NCBI RefSeq assembly: GCF_018380615.1
Contig: NZ_JAGYVZ010000002.1
Location: forward strand, 62,001-126,000
DNA from: Flavobacterium psychroterrae
GTDB lineage: Bacteria; Bacteroidota; Bacteroidia; Flavobacteriales; Flavobacteriaceae
Length of the DNA: 64,000 nt
Direction of reading: 5' to 3'
The translations under genes were made by a program, and so were the position numbers. Shown here piece after piece: positions 35,156-44,371 of this stretch. The notes beneath the pieces are model-generated. The model saw nothing but the letters and a program-made list of their open reading frames with translations. It had not been told where the DNA came from and did not search any database. Positions within the stretch are counted from its first letter, which is position 1. Every line of letters begins with the position of its first letter.

Positions 35156-35359
35156 AGGATTGGTTTATTTGAATGTTTTTGGTTAAAGCATTTCAAAAAT
35201 ATCAAAAAAATGTTAATAAGCGGGTTAATATTATCAATAAGTGTTATTTTTTTGTTTTTAGTGGGTTTCAAACTGATAAATTTTGAATTAAATAAAAAAA
35301 CACCCCGCTTAAAAAAGATAAAGCTGAAGTGTTTTTATTGAAAAAGGGCAAACTTTATT

Positions 35360-35611
35360 TTATTCGGATGAATCGTCATATACATCAAGCATATCATCGA
35401 ATATTTTTTTGAGAGATTTTATGTAAAGAGGAAATGCAATAATTAATAAGAAGTATTCTTTTCGTAGAATAGTTACGTCGTCTAAAATTTCATATAAACT
35501 CGGAATAATTAATGCTAAAGAAACAACAATTCCAACCCAGGGATTATTTTTTATTTTTTTTAGAATAGATAAAATTTTCATTTCTGGTTGTTTAATTAGT
35601 GCGATTCTCAT
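35360..35611 (-). CDS. Small membrane protein, unknown function
   Basis: An 83-aa protein (73 aa if it begins at the ATG at 35581, MKILSILKK). It has two membrane segments (about residues 29-45 and 54-69 of the long form) and an acidic C-terminus (DDMLDVYDDSSE). No family is recognised. It stands alone: the receptor operon lies upstream on the plus-coordinate left side and the regulator gene lies 197 bp to the right, after its own terminator-like hairpin. Confidence 0.55.
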   Translation of the reverse strand: MRIALIKQPEMKILSILKKIKNNPWVGIVVSLALIIPSLYEILDDVTILRKEYFLLIIAFPLYIKSLKKIFDDMLDVYDDSSE

Positions 35612-35755
35612 TTATGTATATTTAGATTTTTGGGGTTTCTGAGTATAAAAGTAATTTTGATTTATTAATTTGAAATTAAAAATGTCACGAAAGCCATTTT
35701 ACTTGTCATGAAATAGTTAAGACTTTATGAAGTGATAAATATCGTGTAAACAAAA

Positions 35756-35785
35756 AATCCTCTCAGAATACTGAAAGGATTTGTA
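35756..35785 (-). terminator. Terminator after the LytTR regulator
   Basis: AAATCCT and AGGATTT enclose an inner TCAG/CTGA stem. It lies 24 nt past the regulator stop on the minus strand. Confidence 0.6.
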
Positions 35786-35808
35786 TGATTGAATTTTCGA
35801 TTTAATTT

Positions 35809-36555
35809 TTATGACAGAATGTTCATTTTTTTTAGAAAATCTTTATAAGTGTCGCTTAAGTTAATTTTATGATCTCCTTTTAAGATAATAAGATTATCTG
35901 CCAGAATAATTTCTTCAATTTTATCAGTATTCACAATCGTATTTCGATGTGTTTTGACAAATTTATTTTTATCCAATAAATTACTGATTTTGGTCAGAGA
36001 GATTTGAATGACAAATTTTTCTTTTTCGGTAATGATATTGCAATAACGTTCTTCGACTTCAATATATAGGATTTCGTTTAAAGCTACTTTCTTTAATGAG
36101 TTTTTTTTCTTTATAAATAAATAATCGTTGCTAATCACGGTGTCTTGTTCCTCGCTCATAAAAACATTTGTTTGCGCATAGAATTTTTCGACAGCCATTT
36201 CGATAGCATACAAAATTTCAAGTTCGTTAAAAGGTTTCATTAAAAAGCTAAAAGGCTTTGTGAGTTTAGCCCTTTCAAAAATTTGGCGATCTTGTGAACT
36301 CGTCAAAAAAACAAATGGTTTAGATGAATTTGGAATAATATTGATAGTTTCTGCAAAAGTAATTCCGTCTGGTTTTCCGTCCAGAAAAACATCAATAATA
36401 ATAATTTCGACTGTACTTTCATAAAAAAGTTTTAGTGCGTCTGCGAAGTTTGTAGCAACTCCTGTAACAGTATAATTATTTTCAGTCAGGACTTTGATAA
36501 GTGCATCACTTTGTTCGGGAGTGTCTTCTATAATTAAAACGTTAATATTATCCAT
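35809..36555 (-). CDS. LytTR response regulator
   Basis: A 248-aa regulator. The receiver domain spans residues 1-120, with acidic Glu10/Asp11, phospho-acceptor Asp55 in IIIIDVFLDG, the Thr/Ser switch in FVFLTSSQD and the Lys in FLMKPFNE. The LytTR DNA-binding domain is at about 145-245 (LNEILYIEVEERYCNIITEKEKFVIQISLTKI, FVKTHRNTIVN). It overlaps the end of the kinase gene by 8 nt, so they form a coupled two-component pair. Targets are unknown; LytTR sites cannot be identified by eye here. Confidence 0.9.
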   Translation of the reverse strand: MDNINVLIIEDTPEQSDALIKVLTENNYTVTGVATNFADALKLFYESTVEIIIIDVFLDGKPDGITFAETINIIPNSSKPFVFLTSSQDRQIFERAKLTKPFSFLMKPFNELEILYAIEMAVEKFYAQTNVFMSEEQDTVISNDYLFIKKKNSLKKVALNEILYIEVEERYCNIITEKEKFVIQISLTKISNLLDKNKFVKTHRNTIVNTDKIEEIILADNLIILKGDHKINLSDTYKDFLKKMNILS

Positions 36556-38284
36556 TGGTTCTTGTTTTTGGAAAAGTTAATATCATTTTAGTTCCCTTAT
36601 TTAGTTCACTTTCTATAGCTATTGTTCCGCTATTTTTTTTGATCATTTGTTTGCACAATTGCATACCTAAACCCGTTCCTATAATTTCAGAGTTATTTTT
36701 TTTGGCTAATATTTCTCCCTCTTGCAGTAGTTCTTTAATAGTATTTTCATTCATTCCAATTCCGTTATCATGAATAATAAGTTCACAAAAATCAGGATCA
36801 GTTTCCTGGGTATAGAAATTTACGGTTCCATTTTCATCAGAAAATTTAATAGCATTATCCAATAAATTCCGAAGAATAATTTTTAAGGAATCCAGATCAA
36901 CGAAGATGAAAATATTTTTAGAAACCGAATTTTCAAAAGTAATAGCTTTATCGAGAATTAAAGGCTTGTAATTGTATTCAATTTGCTGTATTACAGAATA
37001 TAAATGTACTGATTCTTTATGAAAGTACAATTGTTTGGTTTGAAGCATCGCCCAATGCAGTAAATTATCTAACAAACTGTAGGCGCCATTTGCAATAGTA
37101 CTGTTTTGAATAATAAGCTGATTTAATTCATCATAATTTTTAGTTTCCAGCGTAGCAGATAATTTTGCATTACTCGTTTTTAAGGCATTTACAGATGATC
37201 TTAAATCATGACTTACAATCGAGAATAATTGATCTTTAGTGGCGTTAAGTTCATCAAGTTTGTTTTTTTGTAATACGATAATTTTAGTGTTCTTTACTTT
37301 TTGACCGTAGAGATAAACCCCTCCAGTTAAAATTAATAATAAACCTATGGCTGCAAAAAAGAAACCATTGCGTTGTGTGTTTTTAAGTTTGTTCTCAACT
37401 TCGAGTACTTTGATTTGTTTTTGCTTTTGCGCTACAGCAAATTTTTTCTCATAATCAGCAACTGCCCATATTTTATTTTGATTGTTTAAAGAATCTTTCC
37501 AATCTTCTGCTTCTTTTCTGTAAGCAAGAGCTTTTTTGTAATTACTTCTATTTTCTTCTACAACAGCCATGTTGAAGGCTGCAGTTTGTTTTAAGTCAAA
37601 ATCTTTTATGTTTTTTGATAAGGTGTATGCTTTTTTAAAATAGTAGATAGCCTGTTTGTCTTTATATTGTTCGTAATAGAGGCCTGCAATATTGATATTA
37701 GATCGAATTACACTTTTCGTAATCTGTTTCGGATTTAAAAGAGCATCTTTTTTAAAATAAAATTCCGCCTTAGAAAATTGATTCAAATGTAAGTAGCAGA
37801 TCCCTATATTTGTATATAAGCCGGCTATTTCACTTTCGTCTTTATGATTTAAGATTTCGGTTTCAGCCTTCAAAAAATAAAGAATTGCTTTTTTAAATTT
37901 TTTTTCAAAATGAAACAAATGTCCAATGTTATAATCTACAAGATAATAATATTGGAATGATTTGTTTATTAAGTCAAATTCAATGAGTGCTTCTGTGTAA
38001 AGGCTTTTCTTTTTTAATGAAAAGCCTCTAAAATAATGACAGTATTCTTTTATTTCTAAATCAGAATTAGAGTTTAATTGCTTCATGGAATATACTAATG
38101 TAGAGTCCCATTCTTCTTTTAAGAAAAAATATTGTGCTTTTTTAAAATTAATTTCACTTTTATAGGATTGTGCTTTTTTTTGAATAGCAATACTAAAATA
38201 ATCTGAACCTTTTTCTTGTTGTGAGAGAGCTATTGAAGGTAAAAAAACAAATAATAAAAGAAAGTTATGTATTTTTTGAATCAT
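36548..38284 (-). CDS. Histidine kinase with N-terminal TPR repeats
   Basis: A 578-aa sensor kinase. A signal peptide fills residues 1-21. Several TPR repeats cover about 40-270 (for example AGLYTNIGICYLHLNQFSKAEFYFKK and AGLYYEQYKDKQAIYYFKKAY). One membrane segment lies at about 309-326, followed by a coiled coil. The kinase core has the H box SIVSHDLRSS (His359), N box LRNLLDNAIKFS, G1 HDNGIGM and G2 GTGLGMQLCKQ. The TPR part should be periplasmic and may sense protein partners. It is encoded immediately upstream of its LytTR regulator with overlapping ends. Confidence 0.9.
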   Translation of the reverse strand: MIQKIHNFLLLFVFLPSIALSQQEKGSDYFSIAIQKKAQSYKSEINFKKAQYFFLKEEWDSTLVYSMKQLNSNSDLEIKEYCHYFRGFSLKKKSLYTEALIEFDLINKSFQYYYLVDYNIGHLFHFEKKFKKAILYFLKAETEILNHKDESEIAGLYTNIGICYLHLNQFSKAEFYFKKDALLNPKQITKSVIRSNINIAGLYYEQYKDKQAIYYFKKAYTLSKNIKDFDLKQTAAFNMAVVEENRSNYKKALAYRKEAEDWKDSLNNQNKIWAVADYEKKFAVAQKQKQIKVLEVENKLKNTQRNGFFFAAIGLLLILTGGVYLYGQKVKNTKIIVLQKNKLDELNATKDQLFSIVSHDLRSSVNALKTSNAKLSATLETKNYDELNQLIIQNSTIANGAYSLLDNLLHWAMLQTKQLYFHKESVHLYSVIQQIEYNYKPLILDKAITFENSVSKNIFIFVDLDSLKIILRNLLDNAIKFSDENGTVNFYTQETDPDFCELIIHDNGIGMNENTIKELLQEGEILAKKNNSEIIGTGLGMQLCKQMIKKNSGTIAIESELNKGTKMILTFPKTRTNG

Positions 38285-38429
38285 TATTGGCTTTTTGTAA
38301 TTACTAAAGCTAATTGTATAAATGATTTATGAATTGTAGACTTAATAATCATTAAATATTTATCACAAAACGATAATCATAAATAAAAAAAGTATAATCT
38401 ATAAATCTAGCACAGCATTTAATTTAGGA

Positions 38430-38855
38430 TTAATCTGCAGAACTTGTTTTTGTTCCTCTAGACAATTTCGGATCTTCTCCATCTCCACCGCCTAAAACAG
38501 GAATTGTATATTGTAAGTAAGAGATGACTTCTTTGATGTTTCCAACGGTATCAGAGGTATAATCTGTTTCTATGTAATAAACATCATAAGTGTCCGGAGA
38601 AACCTTGTCCCATACATAGTCAAAATAGATTGTGAAAGTACCATCTTTTTCTGTTGCTGTCTCCACTGTCGGTTTTTCTGATTCTACAGCATTAATGTAT
38701 AATGTAGCACAGATTTTTAAGATTTGTACTCCTTCTTTAGTATAATAAAAGTTTGCCGAAGCTAAGGGAGGAATGGGGAAAGTTAGATTCTGTACGTCTT
38801 TAAATCTAAAATCTTCGCAGTTAATTTTTTTTGTTTGAACAACTTTCAATGTCAT
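38430..38855 (-). CDS. Hypothetical protein, 141 aa
   Basis: A 141-aa protein with no signal peptide and no membrane segment. It looks beta-rich (FYYTKEGVQILKICATLYINAV, GTFTIYFDYVWDKVSPDTYDVYYIETDYTS) and ends in a flexible tail with GGGDGEDPKLSRGTKTSSAD. I do not recognise the family. It is a single gene, 145 nt from the kinase and 225 nt from the next gene. The 38856-39080 gap holds nothing I can identify. Confidence 0.55.
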   Translation of the reverse strand: MTLKVVQTKKINCEDFRFKDVQNLTFPIPPLASANFYYTKEGVQILKICATLYINAVESEKPTVETATEKDGTFTIYFDYVWDKVSPDTYDVYYIETDYTSDTVGNIKEVISYLQYTIPVLGGGDGEDPKLSRGTKTSSAD

Positions 38856-39080
38856 AATAGGGTTTTTAGGGTTAATACGTTATTTTTGGTGGGATAAAGT
38901 TATTTTTTTTCTTTGAATAAAGGGTAAAATTGATGTATTTTTTTAGTTTAATTCCCGTTAAAAAATATAGAAGTAAATCTTCTTGTAATTTTATTACTAT
39001 TCTTGCTTTAGGAAAGAAATGAAAGCTCCGATTCAAATAAATGAATTCTGGTTTTTTAACGAGTGACTCTAGTCCTTTTT

Positions 39081-40043
39081 TTAGAAAAATAAATCAACTT
39101 GAGAATTTATTTTTTCTACATAATAATCTATTTTCCTAATTGCTCTATTAAAAAATAGATTTTGTTCTTTAATACCGGATTGTCCTAAAGGCTTGGAATT
39201 GATGATTTGTTGTTTGAAAAATTGATGTACATTTTTACAGCTCTCTTCATTATCAGTAATAAAATAGCCTAAAAGGGTGTAGGGTACAAACATTGTTAAT
39301 TTTTCATTTGTTTCTATTAGCATATTATTATTTAGTAATATTAGTTCATTATAATAGATAGAAAACTTATTATTAGAATTGTTGCACTTTTCCTTAATCA
39401 AATTGATAATTCTCTTCAAGTCTATACATAGTGCATTTGCATTTTTCAGATTAAGTAAACCGGCTTCATAAAAATATAAAATTTGCTGTAAACTGCTGTT
39501 TATTGTAGTGTCGTTCCATATTTCATTTACAATAGTGTTTTGGTAAACAGTTTTAAGTTTTAGCATATATTCTGAAAAAGAATCTTCGATCACAAAATTC
39601 TCAAATGAAACTTTATTCTGATTTGTATTTAAAAGATTTAACCATACAAAAGCTTTAAATTTTGATAAAATAGTTCCGTCCATAAAATAAAATAGCGGAA
39701 TATCCTTTGCAGAATAGAAAAGTGTAGCTGTGGAACTCTTCGTTAATATTTCAATTTGTTCTGCTGATGTTTTGAAATATTGACGCATATCTTTTAATGT
39801 TTCTATCTCAATTGTTTTCTCAACAATAACTTTTTCTTTTTTTGAAAATAAATTATCGAGAGAAATGTTGAAATGATCAGCCACTTTTACGGTTTCATCT
39901 ATTGAAAATTTACTTTTTCCGGATATTCGTCTGTGTGATGCATCATAACTGATTTCTAAAATAGTTGCAATTTCATCTATTAAAGAAACTGAAGTTGAAA
40001 TTTTACTTCTAATTGCTTTTAAAAATATTTCCTGATATTTCAT
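39081..40043 (-). CDS. Probable HTH-type regulator, unknown family
   Basis: A 320-aa protein starting MKYQEIFLKAIRSKIS. The first ~65 residues look like a helix-turn-helix of the BetR/XRE kind (SLIDEIATILEISYDASHRRISGKSKFSIDETVKVADHFNISLDNLF). The rest is helical and lacks a recognised effector domain (about 80-320). I choose 40043 because the upstream 24 residues in frame have no helix-turn-helix features. It is divergent from the 40149 gene and separated by 105 bp, so it might control it, which is inference. Such long helical C-terminal regions occur in other flavobacterial regulators. Confidence 0.6.
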   Translation of the reverse strand: MKYQEIFLKAIRSKISTSVSLIDEIATILEISYDASHRRISGKSKFSIDETVKVADHFNISLDNLFSKKEKVIVEKTIEIETLKDMRQYFKTSAEQIEILTKSSTATLFYSAKDIPLFYFMDGTILSKFKAFVWLNLLNTNQNKVSFENFVIEDSFSEYMLKLKTVYQNTIVNEIWNDTTINSSLQQILYFYEAGLLNLKNANALCIDLKRIINLIKEKCNNSNNKFSIYYNELILLNNNMLIETNEKLTMFVPYTLLGYFITDNEESCKNVHQFFKQQIINSKPLGQSGIKEQNLFFNRAIRKIDYYVEKINSQVDLFF

Positions 40044-40148
40044 AATTTTTGCGATAATCACAAATGTACAAAATGAAATTATTGATTTATGCAAACCCAT
40101 ATGTGATAATTGCAATAAGTTTGCCTTGATAATTTTAAATATTTAATA

Positions 40149-40895
40149 ATGAAAACATCATTTTTGGCATTCTTCTTCTTTGTTTTTGGGTCAATACATG
40201 CTCAGGATACAATCAAAATTCAGCCTATAGATTCTGTTGAGAAACATTCACAAATTTTTAGTCTTTCTCCTATTTCTAAAAAAGTAGATATGATAAACGG
40301 ACTAGTTCTTGGAGTGGGACATGTAGAAAATAAACATGTGAGTTCACAAACCATAAACGGTATAAATGTAGAAGCAAATCCAGCGCCGGCAGCTGGTGCT
40401 TTAATGACTTTTATGGCGTTGATGTATTTGCCTGAAATTATTAAAACTAACAGAAAACCCGATAGTATTAAAAAACTTGAAGAGCATTATAAGATTAAAA
40501 AGATGAATTATAAGCCGCTTTTAAAATTAAATGGTTTGAATGTTAGTTCTGGATGTTTTTTTACTACCACAAGTATGAACGGAATAAATGTTTCGACAGC
40601 AAATAAGTTCGTAGATTTTAATGGTGTTTCAATCACTGTTTTGGGAACAATTGCAGACAATCAAAACGGGATTGCAATTGGGATTTATAATGCTAATAAC
40701 GATTTGGCAGGTTCTACGATTGGGCTTTACAATCAATCGTATCGTTTAAGAGGATTGCATATTGGTATTTTTAACAAAACCAGAATGAATAAGGGATTGC
40801 AGATAGGAATGCTTAATAAATCAAACTCTAAGGGTTTTCAATTAGGGTTTTGGAATATAAACAACAAAAGGGCAATGCCTTTTTTAAATTGGTAG
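40149..40895 (+). CDS. LA_2272-type surface-repeat protein, secreted
   Basis: A 248-aa secreted protein with a signal peptide ending near IHAQ. Its C-terminal half is made of short glycine/asparagine repeats, such as NGIAIGIYNAN, GSTIGLYNQS, GLHIGIFNKT, GLQIGMLNKS and GFQLGFWNIN. These repeats are characteristic of the LA_2272-type surface-repeat family. They probably form a beta-solenoid or barrel-like surface structure. A hydrophobic stretch (about residues 80-95) interrupts the N-terminal part. Only 4 nt separate it from the next gene, so both are co-transcribed. The family role is unknown. Confidence 0.7.
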   Translation: MKTSFLAFFFFVFGSIHAQDTIKIQPIDSVEKHSQIFSLSPISKKVDMINGLVLGVGHVENKHVSSQTINGINVEANPAPAAGALMTFMALMYLPEIIKTNRKPDSIKKLEEHYKIKKMNYKPLLKLNGLNVSSGCFFTTTSMNGINVSTANKFVDFNGVSITVLGTIADNQNGIAIGIYNANNDLAGSTIGLYNQSYRLRGLHIGIFNKTRMNKGLQIGMLNKSNSKGFQLGFWNINNKRAMPFLNW

Positions 40896-40899
40896 GATT

Positions 40900-41502
40900 A
40901 TGAAAAAAGTTCCTTTTTTACTTATTGCTATTCGATTACTATTAGGTTTTGTAATGATTTTAATAGCAAATAGTGATTTTATCTATGTTAGATTAATTTT
41001 AGTGTTATTAATGATATTAGGATTATTGACTGACATTTTTGATGGTATTATCGCTCGGAAAGTTGGTGTGTCATCAGAAAAATTGCGTCGAATGGATAGT
41101 CAGGTCGATTTAATTTTTTGGCTTTGCGTTGGGTGGTGCGCCTGGTTATTAAATCCCGAAATAATTCTGGATCATAAATATGCTATTATTTCAATTTTTG
41201 TAATGGAAGGTTTAACATATGTTTTTAGTATTCTGAAATTCGGAAAAGAAACATGTACTCACGCTCTTTTATCTAAATTATGGGGTATAACATTATTGGC
41301 AGCATTTGTTTCTATGATTGGTTTTGGTCATGCTGGAATTCCTTTTTTTCTTGCTGTATTTTTTGGAATCACAGGACATATTGATGTTTATCTAATAATT
41401 TATTTCTTGCCGATATGGACACATGATGTTCCTAGCTCATATCATGCATATTTAATTCGAACCGGGAAAACAATTAAGAAACATAAATGGTTTAATGGTT
41501 AA
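40900..41502 (+). CDS. CDP-alcohol phosphatidyltransferase-like protein
   Basis: A 200-aa membrane protein with about five hydrophobic segments. It contains the CDP-OH-P transferase signature near residues 45-75: TDIFDGIIAR, then a basic spacer, then RRMDSQVD. The pattern D-x2-D-G-x2-A-R-(x8)-G-x3-D-x3-D is met except that the conserved glycine is leucine (SEKLRRMD). All four aspartates are present, so metal binding could survive. Such enzymes transfer phosphatidyl or similar groups from CDP-alcohols in phospholipid synthesis. It shares an operon with the surface-repeat gene and ends at a bidirectional terminator. Confidence 0.72.
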   Translation: MKKVPFLLIAIRLLLGFVMILIANSDFIYVRLILVLLMILGLLTDIFDGIIARKVGVSSEKLRRMDSQVDLIFWLCVGWCAWLLNPEIILDHKYAIISIFVMEGLTYVFSILKFGKETCTHALLSKLWGITLLAAFVSMIGFGHAGIPFFLAVFFGITGHIDVYLIIYFLPIWTHDVPSSYHAYLIRTGKTIKKHKWFNG

Positions 41503-41557
41503 TTGTTTTTAATAATGAGATTAATCAACAGAATGATTTTAGGATAGACAAAAAACG

Positions 41558-41592
41558 AAAAACCCCAATTCAACTAATGAATTGGGGTTTTC
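41558..41592. terminator. Bidirectional terminator between the phosphatidyltransferase gene and pnp
   Basis: AAAACCCCAATTCA and TGAATTGGGGTTTT form a 14-bp stem with a short loop. It serves the genes on both sides. Confidence 0.9.
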
Positions 41593-41624
41593 TATGAATA
41601 AACCTTTAGTAAACTAAGATCTGA

Positions 41625-43760
41625 TTACTCTTTTTTCTCCTCACGTGGAGGTCTTGGAAGAAGTGCTTTTCTTGACACTTTTTCTTTTCTTGTTTTAGGA
41701 TCAAGTCCTAAATATTTAACCTGGAATACATCTCCCATGTTTACAACGTCAGTAACATTTTCAGTACGTTCCCAGGCAAGCTCAGATACGTGAAGCAATA
41801 CTTCATTTCCTGGTGCAGCACTATATTCAACTACAGCTCCAAAATCAAGCATTTTAATTACTTTAACTTCATAAGCTTCTCCCATTTGAGGTTTGAAAGT
41901 GATAGATTGGATTTTTGCCAATACTGCTTCAATTCCAGCAGGATCTGTACCTAAGATTTCGATTACACCTTCTTCGTTTACTTCGTTGATTACGATAGTT
42001 GTACCTGTAGCTTTTTGTAATTCCTGAATTACTTTTCCACCAGGTCCAATTAATGCTCCAATAAAGTTTCCAGGAATAGTTCTGGTGATGATTTTTGGAG
42101 AATGCGCTTTCACATCTGCATTTGGTTTTGCAAGAGTTTCAAGTAATTTTCCTAAAATATGTAAACGTCCATCACGAGCCTGAGCCAAAGCTTGCTCCAT
42201 GATTTCGTATTTCAATCCGTCAATTTTGATATCCATTTGACAAGCGGTAATACCTACTGAAGTTCCGGTTACCTTGAAATCCATATCTCCTAAATGATCT
42301 TCATCACCTAAAATATCAGATAAAACTGCAAAACGATCACCATCAGTAATCAATCCCATTGCAATTCCGGAAACTGGACGAATCATTTGAATACCAGCAT
42401 CCATTAACGCTAATGTACCAGCACAAACTGTAGCCATAGAAGATGAACCGTTTGATTCCAATACTTCAGAAACAACTCTGATAGTGTATGGATTTTCAGC
42501 AGGAATCATGTTTTTCAATGCTCTTTGTGCTAAGTTTCCGTGACCAACTTCTCTTCTTGAAGTTCCTCTTAACGGACGAGCTTCTCCTGTTGAAAATGGT
42601 GGGAAGTTATAATGTAAATAGAATTTTTCTTCTCCTTGTTCAGATGGTGAATCAATTTGGTTTGCTTCTCTAGATGTTCCTAAAGTTGCAGTTGCCAAAG
42701 CTTGAGTTTCTCCACGTGTAAACAAAGCAGAACCGTGTACAGATGGTAAATAATCTACTTCACACCAGATAGGTCTGATTTCTGTAGTTTTTCTTCCGTC
42801 AAGACGAGTTCCTAAATCTAAAGTTACATTACGAACAGCTTCTTTATTGGTTTTGTAGAAGTATTTAGCAACTAAATCTCCGTTTTCTGCCAATTCTTCG
42901 TCTGTAAATAATGCTTTTACTTCTTCTTTTACAGCATCAAATGCAGCAGAACGTTCGTGTTTAGCCGAACCAACTTTAGCAATGTTGTAAATTTTATCAT
43001 AAGCTGCTGCTTTTACTTTTGCGTAAATAGCATCGTCAGTTTTTTCAGTTTCATAAGTACGAACTTCTTTTTTTCCAAAAGCAGCTGCCAATCTTTCTTG
43101 GGCAGCAATTTGTACTTTAATATGTTCGTGAGCAAATTTAATTGCTTCTAACATTTCAGCTTCTGAGATTTCTTTCATTTCTCCTTCTACCATTGCGATA
43201 GAATCAGTTGAAGCTCCAATCATCATATCAATATCTGATAATTCTAATTGTGCGCGGGATGGATTGATGATAAATTTACCGTCAATTCTTCCAACTCTTG
43301 CTTCAGAAATTAAAGTTTCAAAAGGAATGTCAGACAAAGCAAGTGCTGCCGAAGCTGCTAATCCTGCTAATGCATCTGGCATAACTTCTTCGTCATGAGA
43401 CATTAACTGAATCATAACCTGAACTTCTGCGTGATAATCACTTGGGAAAAGCGGACGTAAAACACGGTCAACTAATCTCATTGTTAATACTTCGCTGTCG
43501 CTTGGGCGAGCTTCTCTTTTAAAGAAACCACCTGGAAAACGACCTGCTGCTGCAAATTTTTCGCGGTAATCTACCGTTAACGGTAAAAAGTCAATACCTG
43601 GACTTGCTTTTCTTGATGATACAACTGTTCCTAAAATAACAGTTTTACCAATTCTTACTACTACAGAACCATCAGCTTGTTTGGCTAAACGTCCTGTCTC
43701 GATTGTGATGCTTCTGCCATCACCTAAATCGATACTTTCTACAAATAATTGTGGAATCAT
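41625..43760 (-). CDS. pnp: Polyribonucleotide nucleotidyltransferase
   Basis: A 711-aa PNPase with two RNase-PH-like domains (about residues 10-220 and 315-545), a KH domain (about 555-615; [25 protein letters not shown]) and an S1 domain (about 625-695; [35 protein letters not shown]). It degrades RNA 3' to 5' using phosphate. The second core has the usual [17 protein letters not shown] segment. rpsO lies upstream on the same strand, the classic gene order. The leader contains an AAGGA at about 9 nt and a CA/AAC-rich stretch upstream of it. Confidence 0.97.
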   Translation of the reverse strand: MIPQLFVESIDLGDGRSITIETGRLAKQADGSVVVRIGKTVILGTVVSSRKASPGIDFLPLTVDYREKFAAAGRFPGGFFKREARPSDSEVLTMRLVDRVLRPLFPSDYHAEVQVMIQLMSHDEEVMPDALAGLAASAALALSDIPFETLISEARVGRIDGKFIINPSRAQLELSDIDMMIGASTDSIAMVEGEMKEISEAEMLEAIKFAHEHIKVQIAAQERLAAAFGKKEVRTYETEKTDDAIYAKVKAAAYDKIYNIAKVGSAKHERSAAFDAVKEEVKALFTDEELAENGDLVAKYFYKTNKEAVRNVTLDLGTRLDGRKTTEIRPIWCEVDYLPSVHGSALFTRGETQALATATLGTSREANQIDSPSEQGEEKFYLHYNFPPFSTGEARPLRGTSRREVGHGNLAQRALKNMIPAENPYTIRVVSEVLESNGSSSMATVCAGTLALMDAGIQMIRPVSGIAMGLITDGDRFAVLSDILGDEDHLGDMDFKVTGTSVGITACQMDIKIDGLKYEIMEQALAQARDGRLHILGKLLETLAKPNADVKAHSPKIITRTIPGNFIGALIGPGGKVIQELQKATGTTIVINEVNEEGVIEILGTDPAGIEAVLAKIQSITFKPQMGEAYEVKVIKMLDFGAVVEYSAAPGNEVLLHVSELAWERTENVTDVVNMGDVFQVKYLGLDPKTRKEKVSRKALLPRPPREEKKE

Positions 43761-43830
43761 AAATTTTTTCCTTATGGGTTATACAATGGGTTTTAGTTGT
43801 GTTGTAGTTGTTGTGTGTAGTTGTTGTTTA
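43761..43830 (-). promoter_or_regulatory. CA/AAC-rich 5' region of pnp
   Basis: On the minus strand, 43796-43830 reads as repeats of CAACAACTACACACAACAACTACAACAC type. A similar CAACTACAACACA stretch directly precedes the rpe start (27322-27345). Possible translation enhancer or protein-binding element; function unknown. Confidence 0.35.
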
Positions 43831-43902
43831 TTCTAAAACCCAATGAAAAACCAAACTTTTTTTCTTTTTAAAAATGCTTGTAATATATATAATCTGTAAA
43901 AA

Positions 43903-43931
43903 CAAAAAGAGGCACTCTCGCACCTCTTTTC
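43903..43931 (-). terminator. Terminator of rpsO
   Basis: AAAAGAGG and CCTCTTTT form the stem, with a T-run on the minus-strand side. It suggests that rpsO and pnp are partly uncoupled. Confidence 0.7.
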
Positions 43932-43939
43932 TATATTGA

Positions 43940-44206
43940 TTATTTTCTGATATTCAATACTTTGATAATCTCACGATATCTGTTGATCTCTTTCTTTTTC
44001 AAGTAATCTAACAACGATCTTCTTTTACCTACTAATAGTACTAGTGAACGCTCTGTGTTATAATCATGACGATTTTTTTTCAAGTGCTCAGTTAAGTGAC
44101 TAATTCTGTAAGTAAACAATGCGATTTGAGCTTCTGCTTTTCCAGTGTTTGTTGCTTCACCGTGTTGTGCAAAAATCTCTTCTTTTTTCTCTTTAGTTAA
44201 ATACAT
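43940..44206 (-). CDS. rpsO: 30S ribosomal protein S15
   Basis: An 88-aa S15/uS15 protein. The 16S-binding residues are in the block TGKAEAQIALFTYRISHLTEHLKKNRHDYNTERSLVLLVGKRRSLLDYLKK, which is highly typical. It helps assemble the central domain of the small subunit. A TATTTTTG box (minus strand, 44261-44268) lies 54 nt upstream of the start. It precedes pnp, with a hairpin in between. Confidence 0.97.
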   Translation of the reverse strand: MYLTKEKKEEIFAQHGEATNTGKAEAQIALFTYRISHLTEHLKKNRHDYNTERSLVLLVGKRRSLLDYLKKKEINRYREIIKVLNIRK

Positions 44207-44260
44207 TCCAATATTATTTAATGATTTTTATGTATGTCATACATCTTTTGTAAGACGGTG

Positions 44261-44268
44261 CAAAAATA
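44261..44268 (-). promoter_or_regulatory. -7 box of rpsO
   Basis: On the minus strand this reads TATTTTTG, an exact TAnnTTTG match. The predicted leader is about 48 nt. Confidence 0.55.
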
Positions 44269-44371
44269 ATACTTTTTTTCCGAAAAAATAAATTTAAAGA
44301 TTGAAAAATTTGAAGATTTAGCAATTAAGGTCTGAAAATCTTTTTATATGAATCTTTAAAAGTCGATTTTT

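Noticed and set aside
35141..35341. A 66-aa plus-strand frame between the TonB receptor operon and the small membrane protein
   Set aside because: It overlaps the start of the minus-strand secreted-protein gene and has no promoter box or recognisable feature; composition looks like antisense A+T-rich sequence.
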